A DNA stretch of 46,667 bases from an uncultured Methylococcaceae bacterium (GCA_903866825.1 CAIPPE010000328.1:1-46667); one strand, 5' to 3'. Shown: positions 33,595-41,325, counted from the stretch's first letter. Numbers and translations: made by a program. The notes: generated from the sequence alone by a model not told the origin.

Positions 33595-33846
33595 ATGATG
33601 ACAAAGGACCGCAAAAACTGCTTTTTGAGAGGCGGTTATGATTTAGTAAATAGTAGAGTCGTCGTGCAGTTTAGTGATAATTCAATCTATGCCTATGACG
33701 GTTTAACCGTTAATCAATGGATGGAATGGAAACAGGCTTATCCGCACGGCACTTATTTTGATCTGGATTATCGATTTACAGATATTGAATATAACAAGTT
33801 AGACAAGTATCCAGATGATTTGTGGTTTAGTTTCGTTGAACCCTGA
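33595..33846 (+). CDS. KTSC-like small protein
   Basis: An 83-aa protein. GYDLVNSRVVVQFSDNSIYAYDGLTV and AYPHGTYFDLDY resemble the KTSC fold (LxVxFxdGxxYxY; small protein next to phage genes), but the KTSC tetrapeptide is absent, so the family call is tentative. It is free-standing and divergent from the endolysin gene. Function unknown. Confidence 0.5.
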   Translation: MMTKDRKNCFLRGGYDLVNSRVVVQFSDNSIYAYDGLTVNQWMEWKQAYPHGTYFDLDYRFTDIEYNKLDKYPDDLWFSFVEP

Positions 33847-34253
33847 AAAAGTTCTCGGAAAAAAATCATAGCGTGATCCTAGAGAATCAGAGTTCAGCAC
33901 CTCTGAGCGAACAACACCGCATAGTTCATTTTAAGCATCATCTGAGTGTAACAGTGGGCTTGCTCTCGCCGCCCACGGCCCTGCAAGGCAGCGGGCCATG
34001 TGCTGCTTACGCATCACCCCCCGCCTCCCCCACCCGCCATAAAAAACCCTTCCTCAGTTCGGGCACTTTCAGTGATGGCTCAATGTTGAGTGGCTTTACT
34101 CCGTGTTGGCCGTAATGGGTTTTTTTTTCGGGTGGTCGCGGGGTAGAGGCGCTGACGCGCAGGCACGTTCAGTGGTCGGGTGTTTGCGCTACGCGCAAAA
34201 CCCCAGCACGCAAACGAAACAAAACAAACCGAGTTATCTAGCGAGACCATCCA
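33847..34253. other. GC-rich non-coding stretch with long-range stem and hairpin
   Basis: Between 33955 and 34205 GC content rises clearly above the surroundings. CACCCG (34031-34036)...AAAAAACCC pairs with GGGTTTTTT...CGGGTG (34129-34134), giving a roughly 104-nt stem-closed structure. A strong hairpin GGGTG-TTTGCGC-TAC-GCGCAAAACCCC follows at 34177-34204. Plus-strand open frames here do not look coding. No role was identified; candidates are an attachment/transfer site or a structured RNA. Confidence 0.4.
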
Positions 34254-35051
34254 ATGAAAAATTTCAGCCTGGCAACAAACGACACCACCTTCAGTATAAA
34301 CAATGCCTACCTCATGGCCTTAGCCTCAAAACTGGCCTATCAATCACAACAAACCATTACCAGTACCATTAAGTCACAAGGCATTAAAACTATCTTTATC
34401 AACAACAACCCAACCGATACCCAACTATTCATAGCTTATGACAAAGACAATATCGTCATTTCATTTAGAGGCACAAAAGATTTTGGAGACTGGATTATTA
34501 ATGCCGGTATTAGTTTTACCCGAATAACCCATGGCCGGGTTCATGCCGGTTTTAATCGTGCTCTGGATTCTGTATGGGATCAAATTATTCAAATCCTGGT
34601 CGCTATTCAGACGACTGGCCAATCCATCTGGATAACTGGCCACAGTTTAGGTGGAGCCTTGGCAGTACTCGCTGCCGAACGCTTAACTTATTTTGTAGAC
34701 CCAATTCGGCAATGGAAACTAAACGGTTTATACACCTTTGGACAACCCAGAGTCGGTGACATCGATTTTGTAACGGCTTTGGAATTAAAGATCAAAGACC
34801 GATATTTTAGACTTGTAAATGATAACGACATTGTTACCCGCATACCCGATCGCTTTAACCAATATCAGCAAAGCGGTATCCTAAAATTCTTTGATGCAAA
34901 GGGTAAACTTCACGATGACATCAGTTACTGGTCTGAATTTCTGGAAAGAATCAAAGGTGATTTAGACCAGAAAATAGCACTCCTACCCTCTTGTATCGAT
35001 CATCACTTGATTGACCACTATATAGCGAATCTGATAAAAAACATTACTTGA
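34254..35051 (+). CDS. Class 3 lipase-like hydrolase
   Basis: A 265-aa alpha/beta hydrolase of lipase class 3. GHSLGGALAVLAAERL carries the nucleophile Ser; IVISFRGTKDFGDW and YTFGQPRVGD are characteristic; VNDNDIVTRIPDRF carries the acid residue and DHHLIDHYI may carry the catalytic His. There is no signal peptide; it may be a virion- or effector-type lipase, or carried cargo. The following 35-bp-offset frame (35048) is unlikely to be part of it. Confidence 0.85.
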   Translation: MKNFSLATNDTTFSINNAYLMALASKLAYQSQQTITSTIKSQGIKTIFINNNPTDTQLFIAYDKDNIVISFRGTKDFGDWIINAGISFTRITHGRVHAGFNRALDSVWDQIIQILVAIQTTGQSIWITGHSLGGALAVLAAERLTYFVDPIRQWKLNGLYTFGQPRVGDIDFVTALELKIKDRYFRLVNDNDIVTRIPDRFNQYQQSGILKFFDAKGKLHDDISYWSEFLERIKGDLDQKIALLPSCIDHHLIDHYIANLIKNIT

Positions 35052-35254
35052 TAGATTCAATAAAATATAAGTGTTTAATTAAACAGAGGGTACATTTAAA
35101 CAAACAACACCAAAGTCCTATAAGATTTTACGAAAACCAACAGCCGACAATGCCTAATGTCAATTATCCGCCTTCTAATTTTAACTATGAAAAACTGTCA
35201 TTTTTAGGGAAATTAAACAGTAGTTCAAAGCCACTTCAGTTGAAATTTTACTAA
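35048..35254 (+). CDS. Possible 68-aa protein, weakly supported
   Basis: A TTG start overlaps the lipase stop (TTGA). MIDSIKYKCLIKQRVHLNKQ is basic with many Asn/Gln; no domain recognised. Overlap with the previous gene hints at coupling, but the AT-rich composition could produce this frame by chance. Confidence 0.25.
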   Translation: MIDSIKYKCLIKQRVHLNKQHQSPIRFYENQQPTMPNVNYPPSNFNYEKLSFLGKLNSSSKPLQLKFY

Positions 35255-35557
35255 AAAACATATAAAACAATTCTGTTGTTTATTTAAAATCGCCCAAATA
35301 GGGAAGTCACCGCGCAATGGAATGACCGCCCAATGTTGATGCTATTCTGAAAAACCAGAATTGCAATATTTTGCCATGGTATGAATCTTTTCAATGCCGA
35401 AACTTAGTAAAATAATCCTTAAAATTTTTCTTGTTGGTGTGTTTCGTTATTGTAACTTTTATGAGAAAATTTCTGAAAAGATGCGGTTATGATTACTGTT
35501 TTTGCAATGTTTTTCTTACTAATAAAATAAAGCTAAGTTATTGAAAGGATATTATAA
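35255..35557. other. Intergenic, no gene seen
   Basis: About 300 bp between the lipase region and the collagen-like membrane protein. Two near-repeats ACCGCGCAATG and ACCGCCCAATG occur at about 35310 and 35326. Nothing else could be supported. Confidence 0.4.
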
Positions 35558-35986
35558 ATGACAACCGATGAAAAGAAGGAAATAGAACAAGATATATTTA
35601 ACCGATTATATATAAGAATGCTTATTTGTGCTGGTCTTGGAATTTTATCTCTCATACTCGGCCAAAATTACCTTTTGAAAGGTGAACAGGGACCGCCAGG
35701 GCCTAAACCAACAATCGAGGAAATCGCTAAAGCAATTAAAGACGCTGGTTTAAGAGGTGAACAGGGACCGCCCGGGGAACCTGCAAAATTACCTAGCGGG
35801 GCAGCTTTTCTATACTTAATCCCCAAAAAAGATAACTCTAAAAGTTGTGCAAAATATTGCTATGAAAAGGACTATACGGGATGTATAGCTACAGGCCAAG
35901 GAGAATCTTTTGGTGATGGTGTAAAATTACATCCCACATCATGTGATGTAATTGAATCTCCGACAGATTGCTTATGTTATAAATGA
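35558..35986 (+). CDS. Membrane-anchored collagen-like Cys-rich protein
   Basis: A 142-aa protein. One transmembrane segment at about 22-40 (MLICAGLGILSLILG), then collagen-type GEQGPPGP and GEQGPPGEPAK repeats at about 47-55 and 68-77 separated by a short helix, and a Cys-rich C-terminal part (SCAKYCYEKDYTGCIATG, SPTDCLCYK). The C-terminal domain would be outside the cell or in the periplasm. Good ribosome site (GAAAGG). Function unknown. Confidence 0.65.
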   Translation: MTTDEKKEIEQDIFNRLYIRMLICAGLGILSLILGQNYLLKGEQGPPGPKPTIEEIAKAIKDAGLRGEQGPPGEPAKLPSGAAFLYLIPKKDNSKSCAKYCYEKDYTGCIATGQGESFGDGVKLHPTSCDVIESPTDCLCYK

Positions 35987-36059
35987 CATTGTTTAGCTTC
36001 ACCAAATCGGCAACATTAAGGGTTATTTTAAACAAATGACAGATTAAAACACTTCCTAC

Positions 36060-36443
36060 TTATTTATTGCACGCCAAGTGCAATAAACTATTTGCAATAC
36101 TTTGTTCGGGTATCGGTATGTGCTTAGCGTTACCATTAAAAAGATCAACTACCTTGCCCGTTGTTGCATGCCCGTCATAAGTTGTGGAGACTAACATTTT
36201 TGTAGTTTTAGCATGGCATTTATATTGATTCAGTGATTTAAACGATAAATACTGATTTTCATCAGTTCCCTGTACCACATTAAAATCATATAACACCCAC
36301 ATTTGCTTAGTATCACCGGATTCTTTGATGGATCTATTATCAATATAAACATCTAAATCAGCAGAGTTACCCACCTTTATCCATTCAGCCATTACGTTGA
36401 TACTCACGATAGATAGCATTAAGGCTAAGAATAGTTTACTCAT
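36060..36443 (-). CDS. Surface-adhesin-E-like secreted protein
   Basis: A 127-aa protein with a signal peptide MSKLFLALMLSIVSINVMA (cleavage after Ala19) and a domain resembling surface adhesin E: EWIKVGNSADLDVYIDNRSI, MWVLYDFN, YKCHAKTTKMLVST, and a late Cys (HLACNK). The family is periplasmic or surface-exposed in proteobacteria. It is divergently placed from the collagen-like protein. Not obviously needed for plasmid maintenance. Confidence 0.65.
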   Translation of the reverse strand: MSKLFLALMLSIVSINVMAEWIKVGNSADLDVYIDNRSIKESGDTKQMWVLYDFNVVQGTDENQYLSFKSLNQYKCHAKTTKMLVSTTYDGHATTGKVVDLFNGNAKHIPIPEQSIANSLLHLACNK

Positions 36444-36545
36444 AGAGGGTTATAAATTGATGAAATTGTTGATTGCTTCGAGTATAGGGGCATTTACTCA
36501 GTAAGCATAACAATAATCAGGGTTCATAAAGCAGGATAACTTCAG

Positions 36546-36568
36546 TTATCCACATCAGTTGTGGATAA
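36546..36568. promoter_or_regulatory. Two perfect DnaA boxes in inverted orientation
   Basis: TTATCCACA (36546-36554) and TGTGGATAA (36560-36568) match the consensus DnaA box exactly and face each other with a 5-bp spacer. AT-rich DNA lies to the right (36590-36760). It is 3 kb from the Rep iterons. It may assist host DnaA binding, or be a remnant of another origin. Confidence 0.6.
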
Positions 36569-36740
36569 CACTGTGCTTTTTTATGCATTTATTACTCTAA
36601 GCCATTATAAATAAAGGCTCGTAGTTAAATTGTATAGAAAAACGACAATACTAAAAATGTACAATTGTAAATTAGAAAAATGACAGTTTAATGTCGCTTT
36701 AAAGCGCTTGATGATGTTTTTTTTTCAAACATTATCACTA

Positions 36741-36908
36741 TTTTACTCATTTACTCAAATGAAATTAAACTTAAAAGATCATTTTTATAAAAGAATAAAT
36801 GATTAAATACCCTTTTAATTTTTTACTCATTTGAAATAATACGTATTAGTTCATTTACTCAAATAATGTTATACTCAAATGACATTTTAAATTAAAGAGT
36901 ATTTAAGT
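36741..36908. promoter_or_regulatory. ParG operator/centromere: ACTC repeats with the parF promoter
   Basis: Repeated ACTCATTT, ACTCAAAT and GAGTATTT motifs run from 36741 to the parF ATG. ParG-type proteins recognise degenerate ACTC tetramers separated by 4-bp AT-rich spacers. An extended -10 (TGTTATACT, 36867-36875) lies inside the repeats, so ParG binding would repress parFG. The same repeats occur elsewhere in the window. Confidence 0.7.
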
Positions 36909-36910
36909 AA

Positions 36911-37543
36911 ATGAGTAAAATTGTAGCAGTGCTTAATCAAAAGGGTGGGGCGGGGAAAACCACCATAGCAACTAACCTTGCTCATGCCTTACAAATGGAT
37001 GGTCATAAGGTGCTCTTAGTTGACTCGGATCCCCAAGGCAGTGCCAGAGACTGGAACGCAGCCAGTGACGGAGCCATCGTTAAAGTCGTCGGGATGGATC
37101 GAGCCACTTTAGCCAAAGATATTCAATCCGTCGTCGATAATCATGATTTTATAATTATTGATGGGGCCCCACAAATTGCCGATTTAGCCATTGCCGCAAT
37201 CAAATGCGCGGACATGGTTTTAATCCCGGTTCAACCATCGCCATATGATATTTGGGCCTGTGAAGATTTAGTTGAAATCATTAAAGCTCGCCAAGAAATC
37301 ACTAACGGAAAACCTAAGGCTGCTTTTATTATTTCAAGAGTCATAAAAAATACGCAACTCGGTAAAGAAATCAGAGAAGCCTTAGAAGGTTATGATTTAC
37401 CCGTCTTTAAGCACTACACCACTCAACGTGTCGTCTATGCAAAAAGTGCAGCAACCGGATCGACCGTATTATCAAACGATACCAAAGAAGACGCTTCAAA
37501 TGAAATTCGCGCAATAGCGAAAGAACTAAAGGAATTTTTATAA
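36911..37543 (+). CDS. parF: ParF-type ParA partition ATPase
   Basis: A 210-aa Walker ATPase with a deviant P-loop KGGAGKTTIATNLA and LLVDSDPQGSARDW (Asp), DGAPQIADLAI and LIPVQPSPYDIWA. Size and lack of an N-terminal helix-turn-helix match ParF (Ib) rather than ParA (Ia). It would polymerise on the nucleoid to move plasmids, working with the next protein and the ACTC sites. The stop overlaps the parG start (TAATG). Confidence 0.9.
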   Translation: MSKIVAVLNQKGGAGKTTIATNLAHALQMDGHKVLLVDSDPQGSARDWNAASDGAIVKVVGMDRATLAKDIQSVVDNHDFIIIDGAPQIADLAIAAIKCADMVLIPVQPSPYDIWACEDLVEIIKARQEITNGKPKAAFIISRVIKNTQLGKEIREALEGYDLPVFKHYTTQRVVYAKSAATGSTVLSNDTKEDASNEIRAIAKELKEFL

Positions 37544-37776
37544 TGGTTTTAAAAGCAGGTAAACCAACCACACTTCAAACACAAAAAGAACGCGCGATTG
37601 CTGCAGTGCAAGAAGTCGATAATGAAACGTCTCCAAAAGTTAAGCTGCAACGCTTTAATGTTGATATACCCGAATCATTACACAGTGCCATCAAAATCCA
37701 GGCGATCAAAGAAGGTATAAAACTAAATACATTAGCCATTAAAGTCTTTGAAGAGTACTTGAAAAACCAGTCATAA
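37543..37776 (+). CDS. parG: ParG-type ribbon-helix-helix partition protein
   Basis: A 77-aa protein with a flexible N-terminus and a C-terminal ribbon-helix-helix (LQRFNVDIPESLHSAIKIQAIKEGIKLNTLAIKVFEEYLKN), as in ParG. It binds centromere and operator ACTC repeats and stimulates ParF. Coupled to parF. The ACTC motifs after its stop (37786-37848) may belong to the same centromere. Confidence 0.85.
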   Translation: MVLKAGKPTTLQTQKERAIAAVQEVDNETSPKVKLQRFNVDIPESLHSAIKIQAIKEGIKLNTLAIKVFEEYLKNQS

Positions 37777-37785
37777 AACCAATAA

Positions 37786-37848
37786 ATGAATTTTTAAGTA
37801 AATACTCATTTAAGTAAAAACTTATTTGAGTTTTTACTCGTTATTCAA
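37786..37848. repeat. ACTC/AAGT repeats downstream of parG
   Basis: Motifs such as AAATACTCATTTAAG, CTTATTTGAG and TTTACTCG resemble the parF upstream sites. They extend the centromere-like region on the other side of parFG. Function inferred. Confidence 0.45.
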
Positions 37849-37889
37849 ACGCTCGACTTACCTACCTCTGCAGCATCATCAAACAAAAC

Positions 37890-38191
37890 TCAAACAGGTT
37901 CAAGCTCTATTCTCACTTTTTTACCAAGTGCCGCAGCAGCACTGACTAAAGTTGTAAGAGTTAAACTGGTGTCTTCTTCATCTAGCAACCTATTAAGCGA
38001 TGCCCGACTAGTGTGCATTTTTTTGCCATTTCTGTTTTACTCAGCTTAAGCGAAGACATACCTTCAGAAATTTGCCAGGCAATAACCCGCTTAGTGGCAA
38101 CAGCGGTTACTTCTTCAAGAATCGCTTCCTCGCTCAGAAAGTCGTCGAAGTCACTGCCAATATGTGGATTGGTTTCATTTTGACTATTCAT
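37890..38191 (-). pseudogene. HigA-type antitoxin with a one-base frameshift
   Basis: Helix-turn-helix antitoxin paired with the HigB-like toxin. The start MNSQNETNPHIGSDFDDFLS... reads through EGMSSLKLSKTEMAKK. At a run of seven T residues on the plus strand (38018-38024; A7 in the gene) the frame then breaks. In the +1 frame the family sequence resumes as MHTSRASLNRLLDEED, then SAAAALGKKVRIELEP, and stops at 37890. One extra A would restore a 100-aa protein. This can be a true pseudogene, a slippage-dependent gene, or a homopolymer error. The toxin stop overlaps its start. Confidence 0.75.
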
Positions 38192-38532
38192 TTCTTACCC
38201 CGTAATGCTTTCAATCGTTGTTTTGCCAAATCAAGCTCTGGCTTCGGCGTTTTTTGATTTTTCTTAATAAAGCCATGTAGCAGAATCATAGTCTTATTTA
38301 CAATTACGAACAGAACACGAGCAATTCGATTATCAAGCTTGATTCTGACTTCCCAAATATCGCCTTCAATATGATCGACTAAAGGCATGCCGAGAGGCCA
38401 ACCAAACTGCACCGTTTTAATATCCTCGCCAATCGTTTTCCTATCCTGCGCAGACAGCTCTTTCAACCAGTCTCTAACGGGTTCGTTACCTGTTTCAGAC
38501 GCATAAAATTTTACAGAAAGTATAGGTTCCAT
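38188..38532 (-). CDS. HigB-like toxin (phage Gp49 family)
   Basis: A 114-aa RelE/HigB-type mRNA interferase-like toxin: VKFYASETGNEPVRDWLKEL, GWPLGMPLVDHIEGDIWEVRI and RVLFVIVNKTMILLHGFIKK are the family blocks, with basic tail KQRLKALRGKK. It precedes the antitoxin gene, the order of HigBA. If the antitoxin is truly broken, the toxin would need another neutraliser, such as the intact HigBA pair at 41557. Confidence 0.85.
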   Translation of the reverse strand: MEPILSVKFYASETGNEPVRDWLKELSAQDRKTIGEDIKTVQFGWPLGMPLVDHIEGDIWEVRIKLDNRIARVLFVIVNKTMILLHGFIKKNQKTPKPELDLAKQRLKALRGKK

Positions 38533-38643
38533 TCGTTAAGTGTATCAAAAAAGATACGATAAAAACAGGCATTTAATCTTATAAAATAATGACTATTCAG
38601 TCACATTACTCACCGAACTGTAATAATAAACAATAAATATTAC

Positions 38644-38701
38644 GTAATTATCATAATTACAGTAATTACATAATATAAAAGATAGGAAAGCGTGTTATAC
38701 T
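38644..38701. promoter_or_regulatory. kfrA operator and promoter
   Basis: The palindrome GTAATTAT-C-ATAATTAC (38644-38660) is followed by a third half site GTAATTAC (38662-38669). An extended -10, TGTTATACT, is at 38693-38701. KfrA proteins repress their own promoters, so this is a likely autoregulation site. Confidence 0.65.
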
Positions 38702-38736
38702 AGCCTTCACACCCAACCTATCAGGATTTCACGCTC

Positions 38737-39474
38737 ATGGCACAAAGACTCACCGAAGAAGACATCCATACCGCTTGCTCAGAAATCGCCGCACAGGGCG
38801 AACGTCCGACGGCCCTGACCCTGCTTAACCGATTAGGCCGTGGTAGCTTGACCACTATCTCAAAACATTTAAACACTTGGAACGCCTCAGACGATGCAAA
38901 GGTATTAGGTGTTAGCGCATTACCTGTTGTTGTAGAGCTTCCGGCAGAATTAACCAAAGACGGTGAAAACTTAATCAAGAAATTATGGACAGTGGCCAAA
39001 GGTCTGGCAGATGAAGAATTAGAAATCCAACGTGAAGCCCTCAAGCAGGCCGAATTGAATAACCAGGCTAAGGTAGAGGAAGCCTTTAAGTTTTCCGAGG
39101 CACAAGCACTCAAAAATGAACGTTTAGAAGACACTTTAGAATCGATTAAGATTGAAGTCGAACAAAAACAGGCTGATTACTTGCAAGTTACGTCTAAATT
39201 AATCGAAGTTGAAAAAGTTAATGTCGGTTTATCGAAAGATAATGAACGCTTACAAGATGAACTTAAGGCCTTGATCACAAAAATAACCGCTCTTGAAGAG
39301 AACAACAAAAATCTTCTCGAAGAAAAGCAGTTATTACAACAAAACTGTCAAGATCTCCTGAAACAAAAAGAAGCAGAAATTAATACCGCAGTACTGGAAA
39401 GCGAGAAAAAGGTTTCGAATTTAGAAGGTCAGTTAGCTGTTTACAAATCATTGGACAAAAATGAAGTGAATTAA
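38737..39474 (+). CDS. kfrA: KfrA-type plasmid stability DNA-binding protein
   Basis: A 245-aa protein with an N-terminal KfrA-type DNA-binding domain (TEEDIHTACSEIAAQGERP, GRGSLTTISKHLNTWN) and a long coiled coil (about 95-240; heptads such as EKVNVGLSKDNERLQDELKA). Such proteins bind next to plasmid partition and replication genes. The coding start follows a clear promoter and operator. It lies between parFG/HigBA and the origin. Confidence 0.85.
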   Translation: MAQRLTEEDIHTACSEIAAQGERPTALTLLNRLGRGSLTTISKHLNTWNASDDAKVLGVSALPVVVELPAELTKDGENLIKKLWTVAKGLADEELEIQREALKQAELNNQAKVEEAFKFSEAQALKNERLEDTLESIKIEVEQKQADYLQVTSKLIEVEKVNVGLSKDNERLQDELKALITKITALEENNKNLLEEKQLLQQNCQDLLKQKEAEINTAVLESEKKVSNLEGQLAVYKSLDKNEVN

Positions 39475-39549
39475 GAATTAATTCCATAACGCTTTGTAAT
39501 TGTGCATATTTTAAGAATTATTCAAGGAGAAAATTACTGGGTTTGTGTG

Positions 39550-39737
39550 ATATGACGACAAATTGATCGTCAACCACCCCCTTTTTTTCTTTTTTCTTTT
39601 TTCCTTTTTTAAGAGCACTGCAGGCCACGTATATCAAGGCCTACAGAGGACATATGACGACAGATTGATCGTTATATGACGACAAATTGATCGTTAAACA
39701 ACGACAGATTGATTGCATATGACGACAAATTGATCGC
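39550..39737. promoter_or_regulatory. Plasmid replication origin: Rep iterons
   Basis: Iterons of the type ATATGACGACAAATTGATCG lie at 39550-39570 (isolated), 39652-39672, 39674-39694, 39696-39716 and 39717-39737; the last four have a 21-22-bp pitch, i.e. one helical face. A long pyrimidine tract (39577-39612) between the first and the others, and the AT-rich region after them, may form the unwinding element. They are read by the Rep protein encoded at 39827. Confidence 0.85.
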
Positions 39738-39756
39738 ATACAACGACTTTTATATT

Positions 39757-39822
39757 ATTTGTCGTTGTATTGTATAAAATGAGAGTGTATAGTTAGACAT
39801 CATTACACATTTGTCGTCATAT
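39757..39822. promoter_or_regulatory. Inverted iterons before rep (autoregulation)
   Basis: Two inverted iteron halves, ATTTGTCGTTGTAT (39757-39770) and ATTTGTCGTCATAT (39809-39822), bracket the rep promoter region; the second is 5 bp before the rep ATG. In Rep_3 plasmids such inverted repeats bind Rep dimers and repress rep. Confidence 0.65.
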
Positions 39823-39826
39823 TATT

Positions 39827-40717
39827 ATGGATAATAATTCCAATAGTCTAACCGTTGTTAAATCCAATAAAGTTGTTGAAGCCAGTTACATGCTTTCCCT
39901 GGCTGAACAACGCGTTTTACTGTGTTGCATTGCTCAAATTGATTCAACAGCTGTTTTGACTGAGAGTTATCGGTTTGAAGTCACTGCCGCAGGAATTTCT
40001 GATTTGGTGGGTATCGAAAATCGATCAAGTATGTATCGTGATCTTAAAATTGCATCAGAAAAATTGTATGAACGTAGTGTCATCATTGACGATCCTGAAC
40101 CCGATAATCCAAAAATAACGCAACGAAAAACACGCTGGATTAGTAGCATTGATTACATGCCTGGTGAAGGTAAGGTGGTGCTTTGTTTTGCCGTTGATAT
40201 TATCCCTTATTTGTCTCAATTATCCCGTGAGTTTACTCAGTACAAACTAGCGCATGTTGCCAGTTTTGAAAGTGTTTACTCCATTCGTTTGTACGAATTA
40301 TTAGTGCAATGGATCTCTATCGGACAACGTGAAATTGAAGTGGATTGGTTTAAACGTCAGTTTCAGGTTGATGATAAATACAGCCGTGTTGTTGATTTAA
40401 AAAAACGGGTAATCGATCCTGCTATCAGAGAAATTAATCAGTATTCGAATTTCTGGGTAAGGTATGAACAACGTAAAACAGGAAGAACTATTACACATTT
40501 TAACTTTGAATTTGGTTTAAAGGATGCACCGAAACCACACAAACAATTAACGGATGAAGAGATTAATCGGCAAGCCAAACCGGGTGAAACCAAGGCCGCT
40601 GTTATTGCTCGTTTAACAGGAACTTCATTAGCTGATTTTGCCAAACCAGGTGAAACCTTTGAACAAGTGCTTGATCGTAAAAAGATGTTAGCAGAGGTTA
40701 AAAAAGGTCTAAAGTGA
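39827..40717 (+). CDS. Rep_3 family plasmid replication initiator
   Basis: A 296-aa protein with two winged-helix domains as in RepE/Pi-type initiators: VVEASYMLSLAEQRVLLCCIAQI, FEVTAAGISDLVGI and RDLKIASEKLYERSVII in the first; HVASFESVYSIRLYELLVQW, FKRQFQVDDKYSRVVDLKKR and AIREINQYSNFWVRYE in the second. The C-terminal tail contains two AKPGET repeats (RQAKPGETKAAVIARLTG, FAKPGETFEQVLDR). It binds the adjacent iterons and starts replication. It is followed by ACTC repeats and a solo structured unit. Confidence 0.9.
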   Translation: MDNNSNSLTVVKSNKVVEASYMLSLAEQRVLLCCIAQIDSTAVLTESYRFEVTAAGISDLVGIENRSSMYRDLKIASEKLYERSVIIDDPEPDNPKITQRKTRWISSIDYMPGEGKVVLCFAVDIIPYLSQLSREFTQYKLAHVASFESVYSIRLYELLVQWISIGQREIEVDWFKRQFQVDDKYSRVVDLKKRVIDPAIREINQYSNFWVRYEQRKTGRTITHFNFEFGLKDAPKPHKQLTDEEINRQAKPGETKAAVIARLTGTSLADFAKPGETFEQVLDRKKMLAEVKKGLK

Positions 40718-40742
40718 ATTATTAGGCAATGAGTATTTATGT

Positions 40743-40812
40743 ATTTACTCATTTGAGCTTTTGAGTAAATAATTATATCCTCATTTATTTATTTGAAATT
40801 AAGAGTAATTGA
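40743..40812. repeat. ACTC/GAGT repeats downstream of rep
   Basis: TTTACTCATTTGAG, TTGAGTAAATAAT and TTAAGAGTAATTG match 2119-2187 almost base for base, and precede a structured unit there as well. It may be a second auxiliary centromere site or a conserved leader of the structured repeats. Confidence 0.5.
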
Positions 40813-40815
40813 TTA

Positions 40816-40945
40816 TTTGAAGCCAGTTTAACTCGGCATAAACCCAAACAGCATAAACAGCCATGCTGATTAGGTTTACACCTCCAAGGCGGCTCTGCAG
40901 CTTTTAAAAAACAAAAGCAGAAAATCACTGCTCTTGTTTTAACCC
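40816..40945. repeat. Solo copy of the structured repeat unit
   Basis: It contains CTCGGCATAAACCCAAAC, hairpin CAGCATAAACAGCCATGCTG, ACACCTCCAAGGCGG and the AGCAGAAAATCACTGCT hairpin, aligned with units of 2196-3262. It is preceded by the same ACTC leader. The unit is cut on the right shortly before the miniature element (40965). Confidence 0.75.
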
Positions 40946-40964
40946 GAAATACCCAGCTATTTTG

Positions 40965-41214
40965 GGGGTCTGAAGTCCAGTGGTACGAAAACGTACGTTA
41001 GCGTCTAAAGTAAGTCGAATAATTTGATAAGTGTCTAAAATATCACAAGTTTATGGACATAGAAATTGCACTAAAAAACCATGTCTACTAAATCGTTTTT
41101 CACCGTATTTATAGACAACCTGTCTATAAATCGATTTAAGAGACAGAATTAACATTGATTTTTGGTTATATCAGGTCTTAGCGTACGTTTTCGTACCACT
41201 GGACTTCAGACCCC
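40965..41214. mobile_element. Tn3-type miniature element, copy A (complete, with res)
   Basis: A 250-bp element without a gene. Both ends are GGGGTCTGAAGTCCAGTGGT-like 38-bp Tn3-family inverted repeats (40965- and -41214). Inside is a full res site (41032-41145). Copy B (46574 across the window ends to 123) is the same element in inverted orientation. Left flank TTTTG equals the right flank of copy B (124-128), but the two inner flanks differ; so the whole segment A-to-B was inserted as one unit. This fits TIMEs, which are mobilised in trans by a Tn3-type transposase. Confidence 0.9.
41032..41145. promoter_or_regulatory. res site with subsites I, II and III
   Basis: Three TGTC...GACA dyads: I at 41032-41059 (28 bp), II at 41082-41117 (36 bp) and III at 41121-41145 (25 bp), with 22-bp and 3-bp spacers. 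Lengths and the I-II spacing fit Tn3/gamma-delta res. A serine resolvase is encoded at 17323. Confidence 0.8.
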
Positions 41215-41230
41215 CTTAATAGGCCATATA

Positions 41231-41254
41231 GGTGCCGGAAAAATTTCCGGCACC
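41231..41254. terminator. Strong hairpin right after the miniature element
   Basis: GGTGCCGGAAA-AA-TTTCCGGCACC (11-bp perfect stem) followed by TTATATTATT. It could end transcription on the plus strand, although the T-run is interrupted. A second weaker stem lies at 41270-41297. Confidence 0.5.
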
Positions 41255-41325
41255 TTATATTATTGAAAGGGACGGAGGAAAAATTCCCCCGTTCCTATTT
41301 AGATTATTTCGGAAGATGATTGTTT

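Noticed and set aside
33873-34372. Two plus-strand frames of 80-89 codons in the GC-rich stretch
   Set aside because: Composition is dominated by the structured GC-rich DNA, and the second overlaps the lipase start; no domain found.
38721-39134. Minus-strand frame opposite kfrA
   Set aside because: Antisense to a clear KfrA gene with coiled-coil bias; no domain or ribosome site.
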